Assembly (NCBI RefSeq): GCF_003113495.2
Contig: NZ_CP084506.1
Location: forward strand, 1,984,001-2,048,000
DNA from: Edwardsiella tarda ATCC 15947 = NBRC 105688
GTDB taxonomy: Bacteria > Pseudomonadota > Gammaproteobacteria > Enterobacterales > Enterobacteriaceae
Direction of reading: 5' to 3'
Length of the DNA stretch: 64,000 nucleotides
Position numbers and translations under genes: made by a program. The notes beneath the pieces were generated by a model. That model was given only the letters and a program-made list of their open reading frames with translations. It was not told where the DNA came from and did not search any database. Positions 9,723-18,620 of this stretch are shown here, piece by piece. The stretch's first letter is position 1, and every line of letters begins with the position of its first letter.

Positions 9723-9743
9723 TCGCAACAGGCTGTATTCAGT

Positions 9744-9820
9744 GCGTCCGTAGCTCAGTTGGTTAGAGCACCACCTTGACATGGTGGGGGTCGGTAGTTC
9801 GAGTCTACTCGGACGCACCA
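9744..9820 (+). tRNA. tRNA-Val (anticodon GAC), copy 3
   Basis: It is identical in sequence to copies 1 and 2, again 98 bases after the previous start. The spacer differs from the first only at single positions. Confidence 0.97.
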
Positions 9821-9841
9821 TCACAACAGGCTGTACTCAGT

Positions 9842-9918
9842 GCGTCCGTAGCTCAGTTGGTTAGAGCACCACCTTGACATGGTGGGGGTCGGTAGTTCGA
9901 GTCTACTCGGACGCACCA
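9842..9918 (+). tRNA. tRNA-Val (anticodon GAC), copy 4
   Basis: This is the last of four identical copies, also on the 98-base period. No clear U-tract terminator follows it before the convergent gene at 10120. Confidence 0.97.
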
Positions 9919-10119
9919 TCTCTCTTTCCCCGAAAGCTATTTCACGACTTGCGCCACGCATTTCCTATCGCGATAAAAACCATCCGTTTCCCTTGAGAAC
10001 CGACGCACGCCTCCCTGCCCTAGGCCACAGCGATAGCCTTGATGGCTCCCCTGCGTTCGCGCGCCATGCGTCATCCTGCGCGCAAGTGGCGGCCGGAGAT
10101 GCCCGGCCACCTGACGCCT

Positions 10120-10497
10120 TTAATCGAGGCGAATAGCGACGGTATATAACTTCACGCCATCGAACTCCTTGATGATACGCCCTTGTACGCTGACGCGTTG
10201 CTGCGGCGTGATCACTCGCCCTGCCCAGGCGCTATTTGGAACGATCAGCGTCATCTCGCCACTCTCATCACGGAAACGATAATCTTCACCGCCCAATGCC
10301 TGTACGATATGCCCGCGCAGCAAGACCATCTGCCCCTCATCGATCACGCTGGCTTTCTCGACCTGGCTGACCGTCATCACCGTCTGCTGATGCGGGCCAT
10401 CGAAACCGCCCCCCAATGAGGTCTGCGGTGGCGTGCTGCACGCCGCCAACCCGATTACCGATAGCGCCAGGATCACACCCTTGAGCGAGTTGTTCAT
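10120..10497 (-). CDS. BOF (bacterial OB-fold, YgiW/YdeI) family lipoprotein
   Basis: This 125-residue protein has a lipoprotein signal ending in VIGLAAC, so Cys at about residue 20 should be lipidated. The mature part carries the BOF domain of the YgiW/YdeI stress-tolerance family (VEKASVIDEGQMVLLRGHIVQALGGE...YRFRDESGEMTLIV...VQGRIIKEFDGVKLYTVAIR). The ATG at 10497 has AGGAGTG upstream. An earlier in-frame start would spoil the signal peptide. Characterised E. coli members are periplasmic and soluble, so a lipid anchor is a variation. A role in envelope stress is a family inference only. Confidence 0.8.
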   Translation of the reverse strand: MNNSLKGVILALSVIGLAACSTPPQTSLGGGFDGPHQQTVMTVSQVEKASVIDEGQMVLLRGHIVQALGGEDYRFRDESGEMTLIVPNSAWAGRVITPQQRVSVQGRIIKEFDGVKLYTVAIRLD

Positions 10498-10557
10498 CTT
10501 ACCACTCCTTATCCATGCGGTATGGGGCCTGTCGGCCAGGCGATGGCCGCAGACCAT

Positions 10558-10859
10558 TTTGATATCTACTTGTTTATCCAGATCATTATAGTCACAGTAA
10601 GCGATCGCCTCACCTTAGGCAACCTCTGCACGCGGAAAAGACTCGCTCGCGGCTCGTGGCTCGTCGCTCCCGGTTACGTTACGGCGATTCCTAAACGAAG
10701 ATCGTATATGCAAGGCGGCACGAGAACAGGCGGCATTAAGCTTTATCCTAATTCCCGCTTCAGCGCGGTCAATCGTGCGGCGCAATAAGAAAAATCGCGT
10801 ATGCTGACAGTGGTCGGAGATCTTTTCCGCTACCGCTAGGTTATTCTCTTTCTTAAGGA
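10558..10859. other. Intergenic stretch without a supported gene
   Basis: Upstream of the BOF lipoprotein. I see no convincing open frame or RNA here. It leads directly into the inverted-repeat element at 10860. Confidence 0.5.
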
Positions 10860-11074
10860 TTAAGAGCCTATCCTAGTCGGGCGTATCGTGTTGCTGCCAG
10901 TTTGGACACGGACAGTGCGCAACAACCGGAGCGTACTCGCAATACGTGAGGATTATTCGCTTCGCTCACCCTTCGGGCCGCCCTGAAGGGCGTGCAAAAC
11001 TTGGTTAAGTTTTGTGTGAGCACTACCCAGGGCCAACATGGCAAATAAAATAGCCTAATGGGATAGGCGCTAAG
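10860..11074. repeat. Inverted-repeat-bounded element, MITE-like
   Basis: About 215 bp is bounded by imperfect 18-base terminal inverted repeats: TTAAGAGCCTATCCTAGT on the left, and the complement of AATGGGATAGGCGCTAAG on the right. Both share the GCCTATCC core. Inside are a hairpin AAAACTT/AAGTTTT around 10999-11016 and a GC hairpin CCCTTC/GAAGGG around 10970-10990. No transposase is encoded. Chance translation across it resembles short hypothetical proteins that I recall from many enterobacterial annotations, which suggests a multi-copy repeat. That last point is memory, not measured here. Confidence 0.6.
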
Positions 11075-11249
11075 GCTAATGATTACCACGCATATCGACA
11101 TCGTCGAATGTAGCCTAGGTAGCGCAGCGGAAAAAAGAAGCGACTAAAGATCAACGCATCGGGCCGTAACATGTGCCGCAGCCTGCTAACAGGCACACAC
11201 GTGTACTCTCCCACCATCGCGAGCAGAAAAAATAAGAAAGGGCACCCTG

Positions 11250-12839
11250 ATGCATAACTCCACCTGGGTGGGTAAACACTATCGCTTATATCACTTGTTA
11301 TTCGCTATCCTCGTTGGCGCCTTGGTGGGGATGGGCTCGCTCGCGGTACGCTATCAGCAAGAGCTCGGGACCATACGCCAGGCTCGACACGAGATGGCCA
11401 ATATGGCGATCGCTCAACTCGATGCCCAGCTCGCTCACGCCGAACGTGTCAGCCAAAACAGTCTGGCCTGGCGTGATCAAAACTGTGACATCATCAGCCC
11501 CTTACTGAGTAGTATGGCGATCCATCTCGAAACTATCCGGGCGGTGCTATTAGTCAAGCACGGCATGATCACCTGCTCTAATCTGCTGCATCAACCCTTC
11601 ACCTCGCTGTATGCCGTCTATCCCGAGCTGCAAATGGCTAAGCGAACCCTGGTCTTGCGGCCAGCGCGGTTGTTTAACCGCGGCATCCCGGTATTGCTGT
11701 TCTGGTTGCCCATAGCGCAAGAGCCGGACAGTGGCATCGTACATATTTTCAATATCGCCACCCTCTCCTCATTTATCTTGGCGCCGCATACCCCTGATGT
11801 CGACTATATGGCGCTGAATGTCGCTGGGCATACCTTGCGCTTCCAGGATCGACGGATATTGCCTTACCCAGTACCGCAGGGCGACTCACCACAGTTGGAG
11901 TTACACTCGAAGAACTATCCGTTCTCCATCAGCCTGTTCGCCCCCCCTCCCCGCGTCCTGGCGTTACAGCGTCTGCCACAACATCTCCCCTTGGCGCTGC
12001 TGTTATTCCTACTGTCGGCGGGATTAGTCTATCTGGCCGCGGCCAACCGGATGAGCCTGGCTTACCCCCTCACTCAGGCCATACAACGGCGCGAACTCCA
12101 GCTCTACTGCCAACCGATCATTCGCGCCCAGAGCGGCTGTTGCGAAGGCGTCGAAATCTTGCTGCGCTGGTACAACCCTCGCCACGGCTGGACCTCACCC
12201 GAGGTCTTCATTCCCCTCGCCGAGCAAAACGGATTGATCATTCCGCTGACCCGTTACCTGCTCACGATGCTCGCGGCACAGCGCCATCTGTTTCCCGCCA
12301 ATGAAAACTTCTATCTCAGCATCAACGTCGCGCCAGAGCATGTCGCTCAGGGGCTCCTGGCGCAAGATATTCAACGGCTATGGCTCAGCGTTAACCCTCA
12401 GCAACGCCTCATGGTCGAGTTAACCGAACGCACCCCGCTGCCGTGCCAAGATTATCAACAGCGAGAACGGCTACGAGAACTGGGAGTTTGGTTGGCACTG
12501 GATGACTTCGGCACCGGACACGGATCATTAAGCTATCTGCAAGATCTGCAACCCGACATGCTGAAGATCGATCGCTCCTTCTGCACGACTATCGGCAGTG
12601 ACGCCATCAACGCCACCGTACTGGATTCGCTGATCGATCTGGCCCACCAGCTGCATTTACATCTGGTGGTCGAGGGGATCGAGGATGAGCACCAGGTTGA
12701 CTACCTGCGTAAGAAGGGGGTGTACGCCATGCAAGGATTCTTGTTCGCCCGCCCGATGCCGTTGAGTGAATTCCCGCGCTGGCTCGCGCAGCACGGGCAA
12801 TGTCATGTCGAGGAGACACCTACTCCATGTCAGGCTTAA
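11250..12839 (+). CDS. pdeD: CSS-motif cyclic-di-GMP phosphodiesterase PdeD (YoaD)
   Basis: This 529-residue inner membrane protein hydrolyses cyclic di-GMP. A transmembrane segment at about 14-34 is followed by a periplasmic CSS-type sensor domain with cysteines near residues 76 and 109 (the motif reads CSN rather than CSS). A second membrane segment lies at about 247-268 and an EAL domain at about 275-515. EAL residues are visible: EIL in VEILLRW, the Asn of SINVAPEHV, the Glu of MVELTER, the DDFGTG loop, LKIDRSF and VVEGIED. Redox-sensitive cysteines regulate such proteins in E. coli. The position beside yoaE and the mannose PTS matches E. coli pdeD. Confidence 0.9.
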   Translation: MHNSTWVGKHYRLYHLLFAILVGALVGMGSLAVRYQQELGTIRQARHEMANMAIAQLDAQLAHAERVSQNSLAWRDQNCDIISPLLSSMAIHLETIRAVLLVKHGMITCSNLLHQPFTSLYAVYPELQMAKRTLVLRPARLFNRGIPVLLFWLPIAQEPDSGIVHIFNIATLSSFILAPHTPDVDYMALNVAGHTLRFQDRRILPYPVPQGDSPQLELHSKNYPFSISLFAPPPRVLALQRLPQHLPLALLLFLLSAGLVYLAAANRMSLAYPLTQAIQRRELQLYCQPIIRAQSGCCEGVEILLRWYNPRHGWTSPEVFIPLAEQNGLIIPLTRYLLTMLAAQRHLFPANENFYLSINVAPEHVAQGLLAQDIQRLWLSVNPQQRLMVELTERTPLPCQDYQQRERLRELGVWLALDDFGTGHGSLSYLQDLQPDMLKIDRSFCTTIGSDAINATVLDSLIDLAHQLHLHLVVEGIEDEHQVDYLRKKGVYAMQGFLFARPMPLSEFPRWLAQHGQCHVEETPTPCQA

Positions 12840-14398
12840 GCCTCCGGCAATGGCGTCGGATCCTCGGGGATACGCTCGACCTGTACCTTCTCGATACGAT
12901 ACTCCTCCACCTCGACCACGGTGAAGCGCAGCCCATCTCGCGTCAAGGCGGCGCCAACCGCGGGCATCCGATCGAAGTGCGCCAGCAGCAGCCCCGCCAA
13001 TGAGGCATACTGCGTACCGCTGCCCAACACCAGGCCGTGTACACCCAATGTCTGCTCCAAGGTGTGGAGATCGGTACTGCCCTTGACCAACCAACCGCTC
13101 TCGTTGGTGACAATATCCGGGGTCTCATCTTCATCGGGGAACTCGCCGGCGATGGCCTCCAACACATCCAGAGGGGTGACCAGACCCTGCACCTCACCGA
13201 ACTCATCGCTGACCATCACCAGCCGCCCCTTCGCCTGGCGTAACACATCCAGCACGTTGATGACATCCAGGCTCTCCAACACCACGATGGGGGTATGCTG
13301 CGCGGCGAACTCCGCGAGCGGAACGCCCTGCTTCAGCGCCATCAGTAAATCCTTGGCACGCACCACACCCAACAATTGATCCAGACTGCCCTCACATACC
13401 GGGAACAGACTATGCGGGGTCTCTAGCAGCTGGCGGCGAATGTCATCGGCCGACTGACGGCAGTCGATCCACGAGATCTCATTGCGTGGCGTCATGATGG
13501 TTCGCAAGGAGCGCGAGGCCAGGGTCAACACGCCACTGATCATATAGCGCTCCTCGGCGGCGAAGGCGCCCGCCTCGCCGGGCGTTAAGATCCCTTCATT
13601 CGCGCTCTCCGGCGCCACGCCGCGTTCGCCCCCCATCAGACGCATGATGGCCTCTGCGGTACGCTGACGCATCGGTTTATGCTGTTGATGACGCAGATAG
13701 TTGCGCCGGGCGATCTGGTTGAATAGCTCGATCAGGATCGAGAAGCCAATCGCGGCATACAGATACCCTTTCGGGATATGCAGGCCGAAGCCTTCTGCCA
13801 TCAGGCTCAAACCGATCATCAACAAGAAACTGAGGCACAGGACGACCACGGTCGGATGGGCGTTAACAAACCGGGTCAGCGCCTTGGAGGCCAACAGCAT
13901 GATCGCCATGGCAATCACCACCGCCACCATCATCACCGCCAGATGGTCGACCATGCCGACGGCTGTAATCACCGCATCCAGCGAGAAGACCGCGTCCAGA
14001 ATCACAATCTGTACCACCACCGACCAGAAGCTGGCATACCCCTTCTGACTCACCGCATGCACCCGTCCCTCGAGGCGTTCATGCAGCTCCATCGTGGCCT
14101 TAAACAGCAGGAAAAGCCCGCCCAGCAACAGGATCAGGTCGCGCCCGGAAAAAGAGAACATGGCGATGCTAAACAGCGGCCGGGTCAGCGTGACCATCCA
14201 CGAAATCAGCGACAACAAGCCCAGGCGCATGATCAAGGCCAAGCCGAGCCCGATGAGGCGCGCCTTGTCTCGCTGGTGCGGTGGCACCTTCTCCGCCAGG
14301 ATGGCGACGAAGACCAGGTTGTCGATACCCAAGACGATTTCCAGCACCACCAGCGTCAGTAGGCCGGCCCAGATAGATGGGTCGAGTAACAGTTCCAT
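12836..14398 (-). CDS. yoaE: TerC family membrane protein with CBS and transporter-associated domains, YoaE
   Basis: This 520-residue protein has an N-terminal TerC-type membrane domain with about seven segments (residues 1-235), including [10 protein letters not shown] and the conserved acidic [16 protein letters not shown]-domain pair follows at about 300-425 ([42 protein letters not shown]) and a CorC/HlyC transporter-associated domain at about 435-515. The family is linked to metal-ion handling; the substrate is unknown. Its stop overlaps the convergent pdeD stop by a few bases. It matches E. coli YoaE along its length. Confidence 0.9.
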   Translation of the reverse strand: MELLLDPSIWAGLLTLVVLEIVLGIDNLVFVAILAEKVPPHQRDKARLIGLGLALIMRLGLLSLISWMVTLTRPLFSIAMFSFSGRDLILLLGGLFLLFKATMELHERLEGRVHAVSQKGYASFWSVVVQIVILDAVFSLDAVITAVGMVDHLAVMMVAVVIAMAIMLLASKALTRFVNAHPTVVVLCLSFLLMIGLSLMAEGFGLHIPKGYLYAAIGFSILIELFNQIARRNYLRHQQHKPMRQRTAEAIMRLMGGERGVAPESANEGILTPGEAGAFAAEERYMISGVLTLASRSLRTIMTPRNEISWIDCRQSADDIRRQLLETPHSLFPVCEGSLDQLLGVVRAKDLLMALKQGVPLAEFAAQHTPIVVLESLDVINVLDVLRQAKGRLVMVSDEFGEVQGLVTPLDVLEAIAGEFPDEDETPDIVTNESGWLVKGSTDLHTLEQTLGVHGLVLGSGTQYASLAGLLLAHFDRMPAVGAALTRDGLRFTVVEVEEYRIEKVQVERIPEDPTPLPEA

Positions 14399-15036
14399 GG
14401 CGTTTACTCCGCTAAGCCGACGCGGCTAGCGCGCAGATCCGACGCCAGGATGGCAATGCACTGACGGTGAGGCAACGCAGACAGCACAACGCGCAGGGAA
14501 TCCTCCAGCAGGCTGGCGCACGGCGAGAAACGGCAGGAATGAGAAACGATCGGGAAAGATAACGGGACGGTGAAACGGCGTCGGTGACGATCCATAGGTT
14601 GGGTTTAACCCAATACTCCTTCTTTTAAATAGGTGCGCTACTGTAACAAGAAACACGCCGTCATTCTACGGGTAGCGCGGTAACATTTTATCGTTATCGT
14701 GCACAAAATCGTAAAAGTCGGCGCACAAAAAAGCGCCATGCGCGCTACATTTATTCACGGTATGTACTAATAACCGATGGACGTCACATAAAAATTTTTT
14801 TTACTGACTAAAATAAATCCTGCTGAAACCGATTGCAGACAACGCCTGAATCGATTCATAAATTTAATTGATTGATTTGTAAGGCACGATCACTATGTCG
14901 GCAAGATCAAAGAAATTTCAGCGGGCAGTGACTCAACATGGATGTTTCGTTAAACAGTTCGTATCTTTAATTGCATACGGTGCGTCGGGTTTATTTCGCG
15001 GCGTGAAAGTATCAAGGAAAGCAGAGGAGGTAGCGA
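14399..15036. other. yoaE-manX divergent control region
   Basis: This 638-bp region has no supported gene. It holds a perfect 15-base palindrome TTGGGTTTAACCCAA at 14599-14613 in the yoaE leader. An AT-rich block at 14740-14820 includes TCACA at 14784-14788 (a possible CRP half-site). A long manX leader is likely. A 76-codon open frame from 14895 overlaps manX out of frame and is probably not a gene. Confidence 0.5.
14994..15008. promoter_or_regulatory. Imperfect palindrome before manX, possible Mlc/NagC-type operator
   Basis: TTTCGCGGCGTGAAA, flanked by TTA and GTA, resembles the AT-flanked TTTCG...CGAAA symmetry of Mlc/NagC sites. It lies about 30 bp before the manX GTG. manXYZ is repressed by Mlc and NagC in E. 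coli, so the assignment is plausible but rests on symmetry alone. Confidence 0.35.
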
Positions 15037-16002
15037 GTGAGTATTGCTATTATGATCGGTACTCACGGGGCCGCGGCGGAGCAGCTGTTAAAGACCGCCG
15101 AAATGTTGTTGGGCGAACAGAGTAATGTTGGCTTTATCGACTTCGTGCCCGGTGAGAATGCCGAAACATTGATCGAAAAGTACAGTCAGAAACTGGCACA
15201 GATGGATACCAGCGCAGGGGTCATCTTCCTGGTAGACACCTGGGGCGGCAGCCCGTTTAACGCCGCTAGCCGGATCGTACTGGACAAAGAGCACTATGAA
15301 GTGATCACCGGCGTCAACGTGCCGATGTTGGTCGAGACCTTTATGGCGCGCGACGATAACCCCGCTTTTGATGAGCTCGTTGCCATCGCCCTGGAGACCG
15401 GGCGCGAAGGTGTGCGTGCCCTACGTGCGAAAGAGGAAGCCCCAGCCGCCAGCGCCGCGAAACCGGCCGCACCGGCAGCGGTAGCTCCCGCCAAGCCAAT
15501 GAATCCCGAAGATCACATGACCATTGGTCTGGCGCGTATCGACGATCGCCTGATTCACGGTCAGGTCGCCACCCGCTGGACCAAGGAAACCGGGGTTTCA
15601 CGCATCATCGTCGTCAGCGATGAAGTCGCCCAGGACCACGTTCGCTCTACCCTGCTCAAGCAGGTGGCTCCTCCGGGCGTCACCGCCCACGTCGTGGATG
15701 TCGCTAAGATGATCCGCGTTTACAACAACCCGAAATACGCGAACGATCGCGTGATGCTGCTGTTTACCAACCCGACCGATGTCGAGCGTCTGGTCGAGGG
15801 TGGCGTCAAGATCACCTCGGTGAACATCGGTGGTATGGCATTCCGCCAGGGGAAAACCCAGGTCAACAATGCCGTCTCCGTCGATGAAACGGATATCGAC
15901 GCCTTCAAGAAGCTGGATGCCCGCGGTATCGAGCTAGAGGTGCGTAAGGTGTCCAACGATCCGCGTCTGAAGATGATGGACCTCATTAGTAAAATGAACT
16001 GA
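15037..16002 (+). CDS. manX: PTS mannose transporter subunit EIIAB
   Basis: This 321-residue cytoplasmic phosphotransferase passes phosphate from HPr to incoming mannose, glucose or glucosamine. The IIA domain covers residues 1-130 with the phospho-His at GTHG (residue 10). An Ala/Pro-rich linker lies at about 131-158. The IIB domain follows with its active His in IDDRLIHGQVATRW. The start is GTG at 15037, supported by GAGGAGG seven bases upstream and by alignment to E. coli ManX. It is the first gene of manXYZ. Confidence 0.97.
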   Translation: MSIAIMIGTHGAAAEQLLKTAEMLLGEQSNVGFIDFVPGENAETLIEKYSQKLAQMDTSAGVIFLVDTWGGSPFNAASRIVLDKEHYEVITGVNVPMLVETFMARDDNPAFDELVAIALETGREGVRALRAKEEAPAASAAKPAAPAAVAPAKPMNPEDHMTIGLARIDDRLIHGQVATRWTKETGVSRIIVVSDEVAQDHVRSTLLKQVAPPGVTAHVVDVAKMIRVYNNPKYANDRVMLLFTNPTDVERLVEGGVKITSVNIGGMAFRQGKTQVNNAVSVDETDIDAFKKLDARGIELEVRKVSNDPRLKMMDLISKMN

Positions 16003-16058
16003 TATGCCGCAAGGCATTGATTTAACTAACTCAGCTCTTTGGTAAAAGGAGAAGTACA

Positions 16059-16859
16059 ATGGAGATTACCACTCTTCAGATTGTGCTGATATTTATCGTG
16101 GCATGTATTGCGGGGATGGGCTCTATCCTCGATGAGTTTCAGTTCCACCGTCCGCTGATCGCCTGTACCCTGATCGGTATCGTACTCGGCGACATGAAAA
16201 CCGGTATCATCATCGGGGGTACCCTGGAGATGATCGCCCTGGGTTGGATGAACATCGGTGCCGCCGTGGCCCCGGATGCCGCCCTGGCCTCCATCATCTC
16301 CACCATCCTGGTCATCGCCGGTGGGCAAAGCATCGGTGCCGGTATCGCCCTGGCGATTCCACTGGCCGCGGCCGGTCAGGTATTGACCATCATCGTGCGT
16401 ACCATCACCGTGGGCTTCCAGCACGCGGCTGACGGGGCGGCGGAACGTGGTGATCTGCGCGCTATCTCGTTCCTGCACTGCTCTGCCCTGCTGTTGCAAG
16501 CGATGCGTATCGCCATTCCGGCGGTCATCGTCGCCGTCTCCGTGGGCACCGATGCCGTTCACTCTATGTTGAGCGCCATTCCTGAGGTGGTCACCACCGG
16601 TCTGGGTATCGCGGGCGGTATGATCGTCGTTGTCGGTTACGCCATGGTCATCAACATGATGCGTGCCGGCTACCTGATGCCGTTCTTCTACCTGGGCTTC
16701 GTTACCGCGGCATTCACCAACTTCAACCTGGTTGCACTGGGTGTGTTGGGTCTGGTCATGGCCATCCTGTATATCCAGCTCAGCCCGAAATACAACAAGG
16801 CGCAGGTGGTACAGTCCGCTGCCAACGGCAATAACGATCTCGACAACGAACTGGACTAA
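16059..16859 (+). CDS. manY: PTS mannose transporter subunit IIC
   Basis: This 266-residue membrane channel component of the mannose PTS has multiple hydrophobic segments. The family signature GIVLGDMKTGIIIGGTLEMIALGWMNIG lies at residues 44-71 and GAAVAPDAALASI comes next. With ManZ it forms the transmembrane complex, which is also the receptor for phage lambda DNA entry and some bacteriocins in E. coli. AAAGGAG precedes the ATG. It is second in the operon, 56 bp after manX. Confidence 0.97.
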   Translation: MEITTLQIVLIFIVACIAGMGSILDEFQFHRPLIACTLIGIVLGDMKTGIIIGGTLEMIALGWMNIGAAVAPDAALASIISTILVIAGGQSIGAGIALAIPLAAAGQVLTIIVRTITVGFQHAADGAAERGDLRAISFLHCSALLLQAMRIAIPAVIVAVSVGTDAVHSMLSAIPEVVTTGLGIAGGMIVVVGYAMVINMMRAGYLMPFFYLGFVTAAFTNFNLVALGVLGLVMAILYIQLSPKYNKAQVVQSAANGNNDLDNELD

Positions 16860-16876
16860 GAGAGAAGGTGAGAAAA

Positions 16877-17740
16877 ATGGTTGATACGACTTCATCTGTA
16901 ACCCCGTCTCAGGGTGAGAAGAGGCTGACCGCTGGCGATATCCGCGGTGTATTCCTGCGCTCTAACCTTTTCCAAGGTTCATGGAACTTCGAACGTATGC
17001 AGGCGCTGGGTTTCTGTTTCTCCATGGTGCCGGTGATCCGTCGCCTGTATCCGGAGAACAGCGAAGAACGCCGCCAGGCAATCCGCCGCCATCTGGAGTT
17101 CTTTAACACCCAACCGTTCGTCGCGGCGCCGGTTCTCGGCGTGACCATGGCGATGGAAGAGGAACGTGCTAACGGCGCCCCGATCGACGATGCCGCGATC
17201 AACGGTATCAAGGTCGGTCTGATGGGGCCGCTGGCCGGCGTCGGTGACCCGATCTTCTGGGGTACCGTCCGTCCGGTGTTCGCCGCCCTCGGTGCCGGTA
17301 TCGCAATGACCGGTAGCCTGCTGGGCCCGATCCTGTTCTTCGTGCTGTTTAACCTGGTACGTCTGCTGGTTCGTTACTACGGCGTCGCCTACGGCTATAA
17401 GAAAGGGGTCGATATCGTTTCCGATATGGGCGGCGGCTTCCTGCAGAAACTGACGGAAGGGGCGTCCATCCTCGGCCTGTTTGTCATGGGGGCCTTGGTC
17501 AACAAGTGGACCCACGTCAACATTCCGTTGGTGGTCTCTAAGGTGACCAACCAAGAGGGCCACACCACCGTCACCACGGTCCAGAATATCCTGGATCAGT
17601 TGATGCCGGGTCTGGTGCCGCTGCTGCTGACCTTTGGCTGTATGTGGCTGCTGCGCCGCAAGGTGAACGCCTTGTGGATCATCGTGGGCTTCTTCTTCAT
17701 CGGTATCTTTGGTTACTGGATCGGCTTGCTCGGTCAGTAA
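16877..17740 (+). CDS. manZ: PTS mannose transporter subunit IID
   Basis: This 287-residue partner of ManY completes the EIICD membrane complex. Typical family stretches are FLRSNLFQGSWNFERMQALGF, GLMGPLAGVGDPIFWGTVRPV and GASILGLFVMGALVNKWTHV, with C-terminal membrane segments. The ATG at 16877 is chosen over an in-frame GTG at 16868, because E. coli ManZ starts MVDTT and the AAGGTGAG spacing suits it. It starts 17 bp after the manY stop and is followed directly by a strong terminator. Confidence 0.96.
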   Translation: MVDTTSSVTPSQGEKRLTAGDIRGVFLRSNLFQGSWNFERMQALGFCFSMVPVIRRLYPENSEERRQAIRRHLEFFNTQPFVAAPVLGVTMAMEEERANGAPIDDAAINGIKVGLMGPLAGVGDPIFWGTVRPVFAALGAGIAMTGSLLGPILFFVLFNLVRLLVRYYGVAYGYKKGVDIVSDMGGGFLQKLTEGASILGLFVMGALVNKWTHVNIPLVVSKVTNQEGHTTVTTVQNILDQLMPGLVPLLLTFGCMWLLRRKVNALWIIVGFFFIGIFGYWIGLLGQ

Positions 17741-17747
17741 TCTCCCC

Positions 17748-17781
17748 ACACCGGACGGCTTCGGCCGTCCGGTGTCGTTTT
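17748..17781 (+). terminator. Terminator of manXYZ
   Basis: A twelve-pair GC-rich stem (ACACCGGACGGC / GCCGTCCGGTGT) is closed by a TTCG tetraloop and followed by a CGTTTT tail. It is very stable and sits immediately after manZ. Confidence 0.85.
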
Positions 17782-17803
17782 ATCCCTACCTGCGGAGTTG
17801 TTC

Positions 17804-18265
17804 ATGTCTTTAACCGATATCGCCCTGTTGGTCTTTATCGTGCTGTTCCTGCTCTACGCCGTCTACGATGAGGCGATCATGCCGCGCCAACGTGGTGCCA
17901 CGCTGTTGCGTGTTAACCTAAAGCGGCGCAACAAAGCCGACAGCTTTATCTTTATCGGTCTGTTAGCCATCCTGGCCTACCGTAACATCAGCGATCAGGG
18001 CGACCCCTTTACCACCTGGCTGTTGGCCACGCTGATCATCGTCTCGATCTATATTTTCTATCTGCGCTGGCCCAAGCTGCTGTTTAAAGCGCAGGGATTC
18101 TATTACGGCAACGTGTTTATCGACTATGCGCGCATCCGCGGCATGAATCTGTCTGAAGACGGTATTCTGGTGATCGAGTTGGAAAAACGCCGCTTGCTGA
18201 TCCAGGTCGCCAAACTCGACGCCCTGGATGATATCTACAAGTTTATGCTGGAGCATCAGCAGTAA
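17804..18265 (+). CDS. yobD: YobD family inner membrane protein (DUF986)
   Basis: This 153-residue protein has hydrophobic segments near residues 3-22, 48-62 and 73-92. Its soluble C-terminal half contains [22 protein letters not shown], as in E. coli YobD. No function is known. The ATG at 17804 has CGGAG seven bases before it; an upstream in-frame start lies before that site. In E. coli mntP follows yobD; here rlmA follows instead, on the other strand. Confidence 0.9.
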   Translation: MSLTDIALLVFIVLFLLYAVYDEAIMPRQRGATLLRVNLKRRNKADSFIFIGLLAILAYRNISDQGDPFTTWLLATLIIVSIYIFYLRWPKLLFKAQGFYYGNVFIDYARIRGMNLSEDGILVIELEKRRLLIQVAKLDALDDIYKFMLEHQQ

Positions 18266-18620
18266 TAACCCCTGACGCGGGAGCCGTAGCACGCTCCCTC
18301 GCCTCGTCATGCACGACTCACGGCGGATTGCACACCGTCATATCCCACGCCTACCGCCGCTCTCGCCGCTCAACGCCCTCCCCCGGTAGGCCAGCCTCAT
18401 CCACCACAACTCGACCGTCTACCGGCCGTGGAGGCGAGGATGGCGCGTCGCACACTGCTCGGTGGCGGTGGACATCACCCGGGGGGATGGCCGCAATGTG
18501 TTGAGCGCCCCAGCCCCCGCGACGGCGCACGAGGGAGAGGCATGGCACGGTTCGCCTGAGCAACACGGCAAGCGCCAAGCCAGATTGCCCACCGAGCGGC
18601 ACGGGAGGAGCGTGAGCGCT
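18266..18620. other. Intergenic region where E. coli has mntP
   Basis: This 355-bp GC-rich gap between yobD and rlmA contains no frame resembling the MntP manganese exporter and no yybP-ykoY riboswitch that I can recognise. Short chance frames on both strands have Arg/Pro-rich translations typical of non-coding GC-rich DNA. Confidence 0.6.

Larger units (their letters stand above)
9548..9918 (+). repeat. Four-unit 98-bp tandem repeat (tRNA plus spacer)
   Basis: Each unit is a 77-nt tRNA-Val plus a 21-nt spacer. Spacers differ at only a few bases (for example GGTTGTATT, GGCTGTATT, GGCTGTACT), so the array grew by unequal crossing over or is kept alike by gene conversion. Confidence 0.9.

Noticed and set aside
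9548..9918. A CRISPR-like array suggested by the regular 98-bp spacing
   Set aside because: The repeated unit is a complete tRNA-Val and the spacers are nearly identical, so it is a tRNA gene array.
10868..11101. A 77-codon minus-strand frame inside the repeat element
   Set aside because: It has no ribosome binding site, it is explained by the repeat, and its translation looks like a known type of spurious hypothetical protein.
14768..14789. A CRP site upstream of manX
   Set aside because: Only one half (TCACA) fits; the other half is poor, so I mention it only as part of the control region.
14895..15125. A 76-codon frame overlapping the start of manX, as a possible leader peptide
   Set aside because: It runs out of frame into the ManX coding sequence and has no regulatory codon pattern; conservation data would be needed.
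16026..16895. Long minus-strand frame opposite manY with a Gln/His/Asp-rich translation
   Set aside because: It is antisense to a fully conserved gene; the composition is typical of reverse-complement reading.
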